Source: an uncultured Oscillospiraceae bacterium
Lineage (GTDB): Bacteria > Bacillota > Clostridia > Oscillospirales > Oscillospiraceae
Assembly: GCA_934636655.1 (NCBI GenBank)
Contig: CAKUAS010000016.1
Coordinates: forward strand, 1 to 44,783
DNA: 44,783 nt
Reading direction: 5' to 3'
Positions 1 through 7,918 of the stretch are shown in pieces; position 1 is the first letter of the stretch; every line of letters begins with the position of its first letter. The notes beneath the pieces are model-generated. The model was not told the origin of the DNA, ran no database searches, and saw only the letters and a list, made by a program, of their open reading frames with translations. Position numbers and translations under genes: made by a program.

Positions 1-84
1 GTGGTAATTACATTCTACCAAAGATTCGTATGAACTTCTTTCCTTTTTTACTGTTGCACTTGATAGTATAATTCACCCACACCT

Positions 85-116
85 AAAAAAGCTCCATGCG
101 TTCTGCATGGAGCTTT
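85..116 (-). terminator. Rho-independent terminator of the chimeric surface-protein remnant
   Basis: A perfect 10-bp inverted repeat (AGCTCCATGC at 90-99 and its complement at 105-114) is followed on the minus strand by a run of six T. It sits just downstream of the minus-strand remnant ending at 131. Nothing else is recognised in 1-84. Confidence 0.8.
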
Positions 117-130
117 GCAAACTCAGACTA

Positions 131-388
131 TTACTTCTCGCTTATGAGCTTCCTACCGCAGAACGCAAGCACGGCGACGGCGGCGGCGATCACCATTACC
201 CAAGCGGCGGAGATAGTCTCGCCGGTCTGGGGGGAGGGGGGATTGTCGTCTGTCGGGGTATTGCTGGCCTCGGGACTGACAACGTCCGTTCCGCCTCTGA
301 CGGCTGCCTGCGCCATGAGAAGCGAGGTCTCCATAGACCTCGACCCGTCATCCACTCCGGGCAGCATGTGGCAATGTATGTCTATCAA
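131..388 (-). pseudogene. Chimeric remnant: PHP/CpsB-type phosphatase N-terminus joined to a sortase-type C-terminus
   Basis: This 85-codon ORF has a TTG start at 388 preceded by a GAGGT-type ribosome site. Residues 1-33 read like the start of a CpsB/CapC-family PHP protein-tyrosine phosphatase: a His-Cys-His metal motif, then LPGVDDGSRS and an amphipathic helix. After the Gly-Gly at 32-33 the sequence changes to a Pro/Thr-rich linker. It then shows SPQTGE, a hydrophobic stretch and a basic tail (CGRKLISEK), which is a cell-wall sorting signal of the NPQTG kind. A complete CpsB is about 250 residues and a sorted surface protein is normally much longer. The simplest reading is an internal deletion that fused two genes. 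Whether a wall-anchored mini-protein is still made is unknown. Confidence 0.6.
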
Positions 389-447
389 ATGACTGACCTC
401 ATTTCGTGTACTCGATATTTATATTATAACCCCGTGTCAAGTAATGA

Positions 448-481
448 ATTAAAGCACGTCCCGGATGGAACGTGCTTTAAT
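448..481 (-). terminator. Terminator of tRNA-Leu
   Basis: The arms ATTAAAGCACGT (448-459) and ACGTGCTTTAAT (470-481) form a 12-bp stem just downstream of the minus-strand tRNA. The T-rich 3' side completes a factor-independent terminator. Confidence 0.75.
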
Positions 482-490
482 TTCGATACT

Positions 491-576
491 TGGTGCCGGT
501 GGTGGGACTCGAACCCACACGGAGTCGCCCCCGGCGGATTTTGAATCCGCTACGTCTACCATTCCATCACACCGGC
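491..576 (-). tRNA. tRNA-Leu(CAA)
   Basis: The minus strand folds as a class II tRNA. The acceptor stem GCCGGTG pairs with CACCGGC, followed by discriminator A and an encoded CCA (491-493). The anticodon loop TTCAAAA gives anticodon CAA (541-543), there is a long variable arm, and the T-loop is TTCGAGT. The last 26 bases recur at 37867-37892, where the rest of the tRNA is absent. Confidence 0.95.
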
Positions 577-700
577 GAATAGAAACGAAAGTATTATAAC
601 CTATAAAATCGTATTATTCAAGTGCGGCGTTCATATATTTGTGTAATTTTTTGTTCTCGAATTACAGTTTTTTTGTCTTTACCTCTACCATAATTGAAAA

Positions 701-729
701 TTGTATGTTACAATATTTCAATGTAAAAT
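701..729 (+). promoter_or_regulatory. Candidate sigma-A promoter for the two-component operon
   Basis: A -35-like TTGTAT (701-706) and a -10-like TAAAAT (724-729) are separated by 17 bp, about 20 bp before the response regulator start. An imperfect dyad (TTGAAAATTGTA with TACAATATTTCAA, 694-721) overlaps the -35 and could be an operator. This is motif evidence only. Confidence 0.45.
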
Positions 730-749
730 TATAAGAAAGAGGCCAAGCC

Positions 750-1439
750 ATGAAAAAGATACTCGTACTTGAAGACGAACCGAATATCCGCAGTTTTGTG
801 GTCATCAACCTCCGCCGCAACGGATATGAGCCTATCGAGGCCGAAAACGGCATGACCGCTTTGGCTCTGCTCGAAAAAAATCCCGATGTCAGTCTCGCTC
901 TGCTGGATGTTATGCTCCCCGATATCGACGGCTTCGAGGTTTGCCGCCGCATTCGAGCTTCCGGCTCGAAGATCGGCATAATTATGCTGACAGCAAAAAG
1001 TCAGGAGATCGATAAGGTGACCGGCCTTATGACGGGCGCCGACGATTATGTTACAAAGCCCTTCTCTCCGGCTGAGCTCACCGCTCGCGTCGATGCGCTC
1101 GTGCGCCGTCTCGGCAGTGATGCAGGTGACAAGCCCAGCTATGAGATATCCAGCGGACCGTTCCTGCTCAACACGCGCAACCGTACCCTTGAAAAGGATT
1201 GCAAGCGCTTAAAGCTTACGCAGATAGAGTACCTGCTGATGAAGCTGTTTATGGAGAACCCCGGCAAGGCAATGTCGCGCGAGGACATTCTTAAGGCCGT
1301 TTGGGGCGACGATTTTTCCGGCGAGCTCAAAACGGTCGATGTCAACATCCGCCGTCTGCGCCTGAAGATCGAGGCAGATCCTACAGAGCCGGAATTTCTC
1401 ACGACTGTTTGGGGCTTCGGCTACAAGTGGGGCTATTAA
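750..1439 (+). CDS. OmpR/PhoB-family response regulator
   Basis: This 229-residue two-domain regulator has an N-terminal receiver domain (about 1-120) with the acidic pair at E8/D9, phospho-acceptor D53 in LLDVMLPD, T81 and K103 in VTKPF. A C-terminal winged-helix DNA-binding domain (about 130-229) ends in TTVWGFGYKWGY, the usual OmpR-class wing. The ATG start at 750 follows an AGAAAGAGG ribosome site. The histidine kinase begins 27 bp downstream, so the two form a cognate two-component pair that should pass phosphate to D53 and control transcription. The signal and regulon cannot be read from the sequence. PhoP/PhoB/WalR-like paralogues look alike, so no gene symbol is given. Confidence 0.92.
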   Translation: MKKILVLEDEPNIRSFVVINLRRNGYEPIEAENGMTALALLEKNPDVSLALLDVMLPDIDGFEVCRRIRASGSKIGIIMLTAKSQEIDKVTGLMTGADDYVTKPFSPAELTARVDALVRRLGSDAGDKPSYEISSGPFLLNTRNRTLEKDCKRLKLTQIEYLLMKLFMENPGKAMSREDILKAVWGDDFSGELKTVDVNIRRLRLKIEADPTEPEFLTTVWGFGYKWGY

Positions 1440-1466
1440 CGCTAATTATTTCCCGGGAAGTGTCCA

Positions 1467-2462
1467 ATGTTTTTCAAAGAACTTAAATGGCAGCTGCTTG
1501 CCTCGAGCATAGCGGCGGTCATACTTATCGCATGCCTTATCGCCTTTGCCGCAAACAAGCTCATCATTCCGGCGATCATCATCGCGATCATCATCGCGGC
1601 ATATGTCATACTCGTAAACATATGGTTCGATCACTACATATCGAAGCCCATTCAGGATCTGAGCGAATCGGCAAAGCACATTGCCGACGGAAGCTATGGC
1701 GCGCAGGTCCCGTCTGTAGGCGATAACGAGATCGGCAGGCTCACCGATGATATAAATATAATGTCCGAAAAGATAGCGCGCTCGGATAAGGCGACTGCGG
1801 AGTTCATATCTCAGATATCTCACGAGCTGCGCACGCCGCTGACAGCCATACTCGGCTGGAGCGAAACGCTGCAATACGATCCCGCGATAAAGGACGAGTC
1901 GCTGCGCGGAGTTAAGATAATCTCCAAGGAGGCCGAGAGATTGACCGGCATGGTCGCCGATCTTTTGGAGTTTACACGTATACAGGATGGCAGGTTCAAT
2001 CTGCGAATGGAGCTTGTGGATATTGCCGCCGAGCTTGAAGATTCGCTGTTTACATACGGCAAGCTTATGAGCGAAGCAGGTATCGAGGTCAATTACGAAC
2101 CTCCGGAGTATGACATTCCGCTCATATCCGGCGATCCCGAGCGCCTCAAGCAGGTGTTCCTGAATCTTTTGGACAATGCCGCAAAGCACGGCGGCGACGG
2201 AGGAAAGGTTGATATAACGCTTACGCTCGATAAGGAGCGCGTCATCATCCGCATACGCGATTACGGCAGAGGTATCCCGGCCGGTGAGCTGCCGTTTGTA
2301 AAAAACAGATTTTATAAAGGCAGCAGCAAAAACCGCGGCAGCGGCATCGGGCTTGCCGTGTGCGATGAGATAGTCTCGCGTCACGGCGGACGGCTCGATA
2401 TTTCAAACGCCGAGGGCGGCGGCTGTGTTGCCGAAATAAGCTTGCCCCTGTCAGAAAATTGA
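1467..2462 (+). CDS. Membrane sensor histidine kinase (HAMP, HisKA, HATPase)
   Basis: This 331-residue kinase has two adjacent transmembrane helices (about 9-29 and 32-52) with almost no extracellular loop. A HAMP linker (about 53-105) follows, then a HisKA dimerisation domain with the phospho-accepting H119 in ISHELRTPL, and a C-terminal ATPase domain with the N box (LNLLDNAAKHG, N237), a G1 box (DYGRGIP) and a G2 box (GSGIGLAV). The missing sensor loop suggests it senses a stimulus in the membrane or relies on a partner protein. It lies directly behind its response regulator and 9 bp ahead of the DUF1385 gene, so the pair is transcribed with housekeeping genes. Family assignment is firm; the stimulus is unknown. 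Confidence 0.92.
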   Translation: MFFKELKWQLLASSIAAVILIACLIAFAANKLIIPAIIIAIIIAAYVILVNIWFDHYISKPIQDLSESAKHIADGSYGAQVPSVGDNEIGRLTDDINIMSEKIARSDKATAEFISQISHELRTPLTAILGWSETLQYDPAIKDESLRGVKIISKEAERLTGMVADLLEFTRIQDGRFNLRMELVDIAAELEDSLFTYGKLMSEAGIEVNYEPPEYDIPLISGDPERLKQVFLNLLDNAAKHGGDGGKVDITLTLDKERVIIRIRDYGRGIPAGELPFVKNRFYKGSSKNRGSGIGLAVCDEIVSRHGGRLDISNAEGGGCVAEISLPLSEN

Positions 2463-2471
2463 GGTAGATAA

Positions 2472-3425
2472 ATGTCAGACAAAAATTCTGAGTCTTCGGT
2501 AAAATTTAAGACCTCCATCGGCGGTCAGGCACTTATCGAAGGCATAATGATGCTCGGACCGGATAAGCGCGCTATCGTGTGCCGCGGCTCCGGCGAAATG
2601 GTTGAAAAAGTCGAGCCGGTAACTCCCCTAAAGGAAAAGTCGCCTATCCTTGGCTGGCCGCTTATCCGCGGCGTCGCGGCGTTCATATCGTCGATGGTAA
2701 ACGGCGTGAAGGCGCTGTCGTATTCGGCCGATCAGCTTCCCGAGGATATGCAGGAAGAACCGGATAAGATAGACCTATGGATAGAGAAGCACTTTTCAAA
2801 CGAGACCGCGCAGAAACTCGTTATCGGCGTTGCCGTCGTTTTAGGCATAGCGCTTTCGCTGTTTCTGTTTTTGTTCCTGCCGACTTTTATCGTCGGACTG
2901 TTCCCCGCCGTCAAATCCGACTTTTACTGGAGAACGCTGCTTGAGGGCATACTCAAGCTTGTGATCTTCTTCATATATTTGATACTGTGCTCAAAAATGA
3001 AGGATATGAAGCGCCTGTTTTCCTATCACGGTGCCGAGCACAAGACCATCTTCTGCTATGAAAAAGGTCTTCCGCTTACGGTCGAGAACGTGCGTCCGCA
3101 GCCGAGGCTCCACCCGAGGTGCGGAACGAGCTTCATATTCGTTGTAATTATAATAAGTATAATCGCGGGTTCGTTTATCCACGTTTCCGACACGATGCTG
3201 CGCATGGGACTCAAATTTCTCATGCTGCCGCTCATTGTCGGCCTGAGCTACGAATTAAACCGTTGGGTCGGCAGGCACGATAACCTGTGCTCTGCAATAC
3301 TTTCATGGCCGGGCAAGCAGTTCCAGCGTATAACGACCAACGAGCCGGACGACGAGATGATCGAGTGTGCTATCCGTGCGCTTGAACTCGTCATTCCCGA
3401 AGAAAAAGGCAGTGACGCCTGGTAA
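2472..3425 (+). CDS. DUF1385 (YqhQ-like) membrane protein
   Basis: This 317-residue protein of the DUF1385/YqhQ family has an N-terminal GGQALIEGIMM motif. At least four hydrophobic segments lie at about 120-145, 155-175, 217-237 and 245-262. The family hallmarks YHGAEHKTI, HPRCGTSF and QRITTNEP sit between and after them. The biochemical role is not established. In Firmicutes it is regularly found just upstream of prmC, as here (16 bp gap). The conserved His, Cys and Glu residues hint at a metal site, but that is inference. The start follows GAGGTAGATAA. Confidence 0.85.
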   Translation: MSDKNSESSVKFKTSIGGQALIEGIMMLGPDKRAIVCRGSGEMVEKVEPVTPLKEKSPILGWPLIRGVAAFISSMVNGVKALSYSADQLPEDMQEEPDKIDLWIEKHFSNETAQKLVIGVAVVLGIALSLFLFLFLPTFIVGLFPAVKSDFYWRTLLEGILKLVIFFIYLILCSKMKDMKRLFSYHGAEHKTIFCYEKGLPLTVENVRPQPRLHPRCGTSFIFVVIIISIIAGSFIHVSDTMLRMGLKFLMLPLIVGLSYELNRWVGRHDNLCSAILSWPGKQFQRITTNEPDDEMIECAIRALELVIPEEKGSDAW

Positions 3426-3441
3426 ATAAGGATCTTGGAAA

Positions 3442-4311
3442 ATGCCGAAAACATATAATGATATTTATTTCTCAGTCAGAAATGCGCTGAGAGAAAACGG
3501 CGTTGAGGCTTACAGCCTTGAAGCCCGCATACTTCTTGCCGCAGCGGCCGGCAAAACGACCGAGCAGCTCATGCGCGACATGTATCTGTACACCTCGTCC
3601 GAGATCGAGGAGCGTGCGCACAGCATGATACAGCGCCGCCTTCAGGGCGAGCCGCTTGCGTATATCTCAGGTTCGTGGGAGTTTTACGGGCTTCCCATGA
3701 CCGTTACTCCGGATGTTCTTATTCCACGCATGGACACGGAGATCCTTGTTGACGCGGCGATAGATGCTATAAAGGGCTTTGGCATGAAGGGCAGAGTTCT
3801 CGACTTATGCTGCGGCAGCGGCTGCATAGCCTGCGCGGTCGCAAACGAGCTTCCGGCCGCACGCGTTGTAGCTGCGGACATAAGTCCGTCGGCGCTCGAG
3901 GTTTGCCGGAAGAATATTAAAGACAACAAGCTCACGTCAAGGATAATCCCCATGAACGCGGATGCGACCACATGGCCGCCCATGAGTATCGGGAGCTTTG
4001 ATGTTATAGTTTCAAATCCGCCGTATATCCCATCGTTTGAGCTCATTGAGCTTGACTGCTCGGTGCGCGATTACGAGCCGATGACGGCGCTCGACGGCGG
4101 CGAGGACGGCCTTGATTTCTACAGGGCAATCATAAAATACTGGACGATAACGCTTCGGCCGAACGGCTTCATGATGTTCGAGGTCGGCGAGGGTCAGGCC
4201 GATGAGGTAAAGCTCATGCTTCTGAAAGCGGGCTTTGTTTCGGTCGAGAGCCGCAACGACACTCTCGGATTTGAGCGAGTCGTCATCGGGAAATGGAAAA
4301 ACGAATTCTGA
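3442..4311 (+). CDS. prmC: Peptide chain release factor N5-glutamine methyltransferase
   Basis: PrmC (HemK) methylates the glutamine of the GGQ motif in release factors RF1 and RF2 using S-adenosylmethionine. The 289-residue length is standard. An N-terminal helical domain (about 1-75) binds the release factor. The Rossmann methyltransferase domain carries the SAM motif VLDLCCGSGCIA and the catalytic NPPYIP, followed by the typical YEPMTALDGGEDGL stretch. It lies between the DUF1385 gene and recA in the same orientation. The prfA gene that often precedes prmC is not in this run. The ribosome site (AAGGATC) is weak, so translation may be partly coupled to the upstream gene. Confidence 0.95.
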   Translation: MPKTYNDIYFSVRNALRENGVEAYSLEARILLAAAAGKTTEQLMRDMYLYTSSEIEERAHSMIQRRLQGEPLAYISGSWEFYGLPMTVTPDVLIPRMDTEILVDAAIDAIKGFGMKGRVLDLCCGSGCIACAVANELPAARVVAADISPSALEVCRKNIKDNKLTSRIIPMNADATTWPPMSIGSFDVIVSNPPYIPSFELIELDCSVRDYEPMTALDGGEDGLDFYRAIIKYWTITLRPNGFMMFEVGEGQADEVKLMLLKAGFVSVESRNDTLGFERVVIGKWKNEF

Positions 4312-4331
4312 TATAAACAGAGGTAAAAGAA

Positions 4332-5432
4332 ATGGCTGAAAAAAAGAAAGCTCCCATCTCCACTCACTCTCAGGCAAGCGATAAGAAAAAAGCTCTTGAG
4401 ACCTGCATCGCGCAGATAGAGAAAAACTATGGCAAGGGTGCTATCATGCGCCTTGGCGACGATATTCCCGTCAATGTTGAAGCATTGTCGACAGGTTCGC
4501 TGTCGCTCGACCTTGCACTCGGCATCGGCGGCGTTCCCAAGGGAAGGATCATTGAGATCTACGGCCCCGAGGCATCGGGTAAAACAACGCTTGCGCTGCA
4601 CGTCGTCGCGGCGGCTCAGAAAGCCGGCGGCGAGGCTGCGTATATCGACGTAGAGCACGCCCTTGAGCCTGCCTATGCCCGTGCACTGGGCGTTGATATC
4701 GACAGTCTGCTCATTTCGCAGCCGGACACCGGCGAGCAGGCGCTTGATATAACCGAGAGCCTCGTGCGCTCGAGTGCTGTTGACGTTGTCGTTGTCGACT
4801 CCGTCGCGGCTCTTATCCCCCGTATCGAGCTCGAAGGCGAGATGGGTGACTCCGTTGTCGGTGCGCTGGCAAGACTTATGTCGCAGGCAATGCGTCGTTT
4901 GGCGGGCTGCATCTCGAAAAACGGCTGCACCGTAATATTCATAAACCAGCTTCGCCAGAAGATCGGCGTAATGTACGGCAATCCCGAGACTACGCCCGGC
5001 GGTCTTGCGCTTAAATACTACGCCTCTGTCCGCATTGATGTGCGCAGGATCGAGACGCTCAAGGTCGGCGGCGAGATGATCGGCAACCGCACGAGAGCTA
5101 AGGTAATTAAGAACAAGTGCGCTCCTCCGTTCAAGGAGGCAGAGTTCGATATCATGTATGGCGAGGGCATATCCAAGGTTGGCGAGATCGTCGATCTCGG
5201 TGTCAAGCTCGAGATAATCGACAAGGCCGGCGCATGGTTCACCGTCGGCGAGCAGCGCATCCAGGGCAGAGATGCCGTGAAGGAATATCTGCTCTCCAAT
5301 CCCGAGATCTGCGCGAATATTGAGCAGCAGATACGCGATAACGCGTACAAGCTCATGAGCCCGCAGGCGCGCAAGGCCGCTCAGGCAGCCGGCCGCGCTG
5401 TCGACGTTTCCGCAGACGATTTTGAAGGCTGA
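4332..5432 (+). CDS. recA: Recombinase A
   Basis: This 366-residue RecA is the ATP-dependent strand-exchange protein of homologous recombination and the co-protease for LexA cleavage. It shows Walker A GPEASGKTT, Walker B VVVVDSVAAL, the MAW-type segment and the loop L2 region with GGLALKYYASVR. The N-terminus has a short Lys/Ala/Ser-rich extension (about 15 residues) before the conserved KALETCIAQIEKNYGKGAIM. It is followed 5 bp later by recX, its modulator. No LexA box of the GAAC-N4-GTTC type was seen directly upstream, which fits transcription from within a longer operon. Confidence 0.98.
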   Translation: MAEKKKAPISTHSQASDKKKALETCIAQIEKNYGKGAIMRLGDDIPVNVEALSTGSLSLDLALGIGGVPKGRIIEIYGPEASGKTTLALHVVAAAQKAGGEAAYIDVEHALEPAYARALGVDIDSLLISQPDTGEQALDITESLVRSSAVDVVVVDSVAALIPRIELEGEMGDSVVGALARLMSQAMRRLAGCISKNGCTVIFINQLRQKIGVMYGNPETTPGGLALKYYASVRIDVRRIETLKVGGEMIGNRTRAKVIKNKCAPPFKEAEFDIMYGEGISKVGEIVDLGVKLEIIDKAGAWFTVGEQRIQGRDAVKEYLLSNPEICANIEQQIRDNAYKLMSPQARKAAQAAGRAVDVSADDFEG

Positions 5433-5437
5433 ATAAA

Positions 5438-6046
5438 GTGACGCTGCGTGAGATAAAGCAGACCTCTCCCGAGCGCTTCATGCTTATATTCTCCGACGGT
5501 ACGGAGCTCAAGACCACTCTCGGCATTATAACCGAGCGCTTCATCCACTCGGGTATGGAATTTGACGAGGACGAATATAATGGGCTCGTCTCGGCCTCGG
5601 GCCTTGCTATGGCAAAGGCACGGGCGCTGCGGATAATAAACGCACGCCCCATGTCGCGTGAAGAGCTTAGAAAGCGCCTTATAGAAAAGGGAGAAACGCC
5701 GGAAAACGCGGAGGAATGCGCAGACTGGCTGTGCCGTATGGGACTTATTAATGACGCAGAGTACGCCGGAAGCGTTGTGCGGCATTATGCCGCCAAGGGC
5801 TACGGTGCGTCACGCATAAAGCAGGAGCTCAGGCGGCACGGTGTTCCGCGCGAAATGTGGGATGAGGCTATGCTTCAAATGCCGGAGCAGGATGCGTACC
5901 TTGAGCGGTTTATCCGCACAAGGCTGCGTGACCCCGGCGACAGAGCGCAGGTCAAAAAGGTCTCGGACGCGCTGTTTCGGCGCGGTTACTCCTGGGATCA
6001 GATAAAACACGCGCTGAATGAATTTGATACTCAAGGTGATTATTGA
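5438..6046 (+). CDS. recX: RecX regulatory protein
   Basis: This 202-residue RecX-family protein binds RecA filaments and limits their extension. It is built of three-helix repeats. Visible family features are MSREELRKRL, the second repeat with DDAEYA-like LINDAEYAGSVVRHY and KGYGASRIKQELRRHGV, and a final repeat near DALFRRGYSWDQIKHAL. The start is GTG at 5438, five bases after the recA stop. Its own stop codon directly abuts the rimO ATG, so the genes should be translationally coupled. Confidence 0.9.
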   Translation: MTLREIKQTSPERFMLIFSDGTELKTTLGIITERFIHSGMEFDEDEYNGLVSASGLAMAKARALRIINARPMSREELRKRLIEKGETPENAEECADWLCRMGLINDAEYAGSVVRHYAAKGYGASRIKQELRRHGVPREMWDEAMLQMPEQDAYLERFIRTRLRDPGDRAQVKKVSDALFRRGYSWDQIKHALNEFDTQGDY

Positions 6047-7363
6047 ATGGATAGGACAATTGCCCTGATTTCTCTGGGCTGTGCAAAAAATCTCGTCAAC
6101 AGCGAGCAGATGCTGTATCTGCTCAGTGAGGCAGGCTATGCTCTCGCGCCCTCGCCCGAGGGTGCGGACGCTGTGATAATAAATACCTGCGGTTTTATAG
6201 ATGCGGCGAAAAGCGAAGCGATAGACACCATTCTCGAAATGGCGAAGCTCAAGGCCGACGGGAAGCTCGGAAAGATCATCGTTACAGGCTGCCTCACGGA
6301 GCGCTATCGCGCCGCAGTAACGGAGGAGCTGCCGGAAGTTGACGCCATCCTCGGTGTCGGAAGCTTCGGTGATATCGTTCCGGCGGTGGATGCGGTCTTC
6401 GAGGAAAAGCCCGTCAGTATTTTTGCCGACAACAGCGCCCCGGTCGATGAGATACCGCGTGTCGTGAGCACCGGACCGTCATGGGCGTATCTGCGTATTG
6501 CCGAGGGCTGCGATAACTTCTGCGCCTTTTGTGCGATACCGTACATACGCGGCAGGTACCGCTCGAGAGAGCTCGAAAACGTCGTTGAGGAAGCACGTGA
6601 TCTGGCTTCGCACGGTGTCAAGGAGATCATCGTCATCGCGCAGGACATAACCCGCTACGGGACTGACCTCTACGGCAAGCGATGCCTTGCCGAGCTCTGC
6701 CGCAGAATAAGCGAGATAGACGGTGTTGAGTGGATAAGGCTGCACTACACCTATCCGGACCAGTTTGACGACGAGCTTATTGACGAGATCGCGCAAAACC
6801 CCAAGATCGTAAAATATCTGGATATTCCCATCCAGCATATAAATAACAAAATACTCAAAACCATGAACAGGCACGGTACCGGCGACGATATACGCGAGCT
6901 TTTCAAGACGCTGCGCCGCCGTATTCCCGGTCTTGTTCTGCGCACGAGCCTGATCTCCGGTCTGCCCGGCGAAGGCGAGGAGGAGTTTGAGGAGCTGTGC
7001 AGCTTCCTGCTCGAAGCCAAGATAGAGCGTGCCGGAGTTTTCCCCTTCTCGCCCGAGGAGGGCACGCCGGCGGCGAAGATGGAGCATGTCCCGTTCGAGG
7101 AGGCCCAGCGCCGCGCTGATCTCATCATGGATATTCAGGCGCGCATAATGGACGATTTTGCGGCCTCGCTCGTCGGAAAGCTGCTGCCCGTTATCTGCAC
7201 CGACCATGACGAGGACGGCACATGGATCGGCCGCAGCTGTTACGATTCGCCCGACATAGACGGCCTTGTATTCTTTGAAGGCCGCGGCGGAGAGGGGCAG
7301 ATAGTTAATGTGCGTATAACCGCCGTTTCCGACGACGGCAACCTTATCGGCGAGGAGGAATAA
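6047..7363 (+). CDS. rimO: Ribosomal protein S12 methylthiotransferase
   Basis: RimO is a radical-SAM methylthiotransferase that modifies the conserved aspartate of ribosomal protein S12. The 438-residue length fits. The N-terminal UPF0004 domain has the cluster-binding cysteines in LGCAKNLVNSE, INTCGFI and VTGCL. The radical-SAM core has the CxxxCxxC motif in GCDNFCAFC, and a TRAM domain occupies about the last 70 residues. The GCAKN and IPYIRGRYRSR signatures favour RimO over the tRNA-modifying MiaB. The gene starts immediately after recX. Confidence 0.93.
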   Translation: MDRTIALISLGCAKNLVNSEQMLYLLSEAGYALAPSPEGADAVIINTCGFIDAAKSEAIDTILEMAKLKADGKLGKIIVTGCLTERYRAAVTEELPEVDAILGVGSFGDIVPAVDAVFEEKPVSIFADNSAPVDEIPRVVSTGPSWAYLRIAEGCDNFCAFCAIPYIRGRYRSRELENVVEEARDLASHGVKEIIVIAQDITRYGTDLYGKRCLAELCRRISEIDGVEWIRLHYTYPDQFDDELIDEIAQNPKIVKYLDIPIQHINNKILKTMNRHGTGDDIRELFKTLRRRIPGLVLRTSLISGLPGEGEEEFEELCSFLLEAKIERAGVFPFSPEEGTPAAKMEHVPFEEAQRRADLIMDIQARIMDDFAASLVGKLLPVICTDHDEDGTWIGRSCYDSPDIDGLVFFEGRGGEGQIVNVRITAVSDDGNLIGEEE

Positions 7364-7366
7364 TTG

Positions 7367-7900
7367 ATGAACACACCCAACAAGATAACGATCGGCAGAA
7401 TAATTCTTGTTCCCGTTTTCATGGTGCTTTTGTACCTTGATCTTCCGTACTGGGCACTTGCGGTTTACATAATCGCGTGCCTGAGCGACTTTGTCGACGG
7501 CAAGATAGCGAGAAAGTATAATCTCGTCACCGATTTCGGCAAGTTCATGGATCCGCTGGCCGATAAAATGCTCGTGTTGTCGGCAATGTGTTATTTTGTC
7601 GAGGTCGGGCTCATGCCCGGCTGGGTAGTTGCGCTGGTGCTGCTGCGCGAGTTCGGTGTTTCCGGCCTGCGGCTTCTGGCCGTTGAGCAGGGCATTGTCA
7701 TAGCCGCCGCGTGGTCTGGTAAGATCAAGACCGGCGTTACGATGGTCGCCCTCGGCATACTCATCATTGCAACGCAGCCATGGTTCCCGGCACCCGATGT
7801 CATTGCGGTCATCTGCTGGGTGCTGATCCTCGCAACGACGCTGTATTCGGGCGTTGAATACTTTGTAAAAAACATCGGCGTGTTCAAGCACTGCGCCTGA
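7367..7900 (+). CDS. pgsA: CDP-diacylglycerol-glycerol-3-phosphate 3-phosphatidyltransferase
   Basis: PgsA makes phosphatidylglycerol phosphate, the first committed step to phosphatidylglycerol and cardiolipin. The protein has 177 residues and several transmembrane helices. The CDP-alcohol phosphotransferase motif D-x2-DG-x2-AR-x8-G-x3-D-x3-D is complete: DFVDGKIARKY, then DFGKFMDPLADK. A TTG lies directly before the ATG. The ATG at 7367 is chosen because it is 8 bases from a GGAGG that lies inside the end of rimO, which implies coupled translation. Confidence 0.93.
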   Translation: MNTPNKITIGRIILVPVFMVLLYLDLPYWALAVYIIACLSDFVDGKIARKYNLVTDFGKFMDPLADKMLVLSAMCYFVEVGLMPGWVVALVLLREFGVSGLRLLAVEQGIVIAAAWSGKIKTGVTMVALGILIIATQPWFPAPDVIAVICWVLILATTLYSGVEYFVKNIGVFKHCA

Positions 7901-7918
7901 ACGTGAAGGAGAATATAT

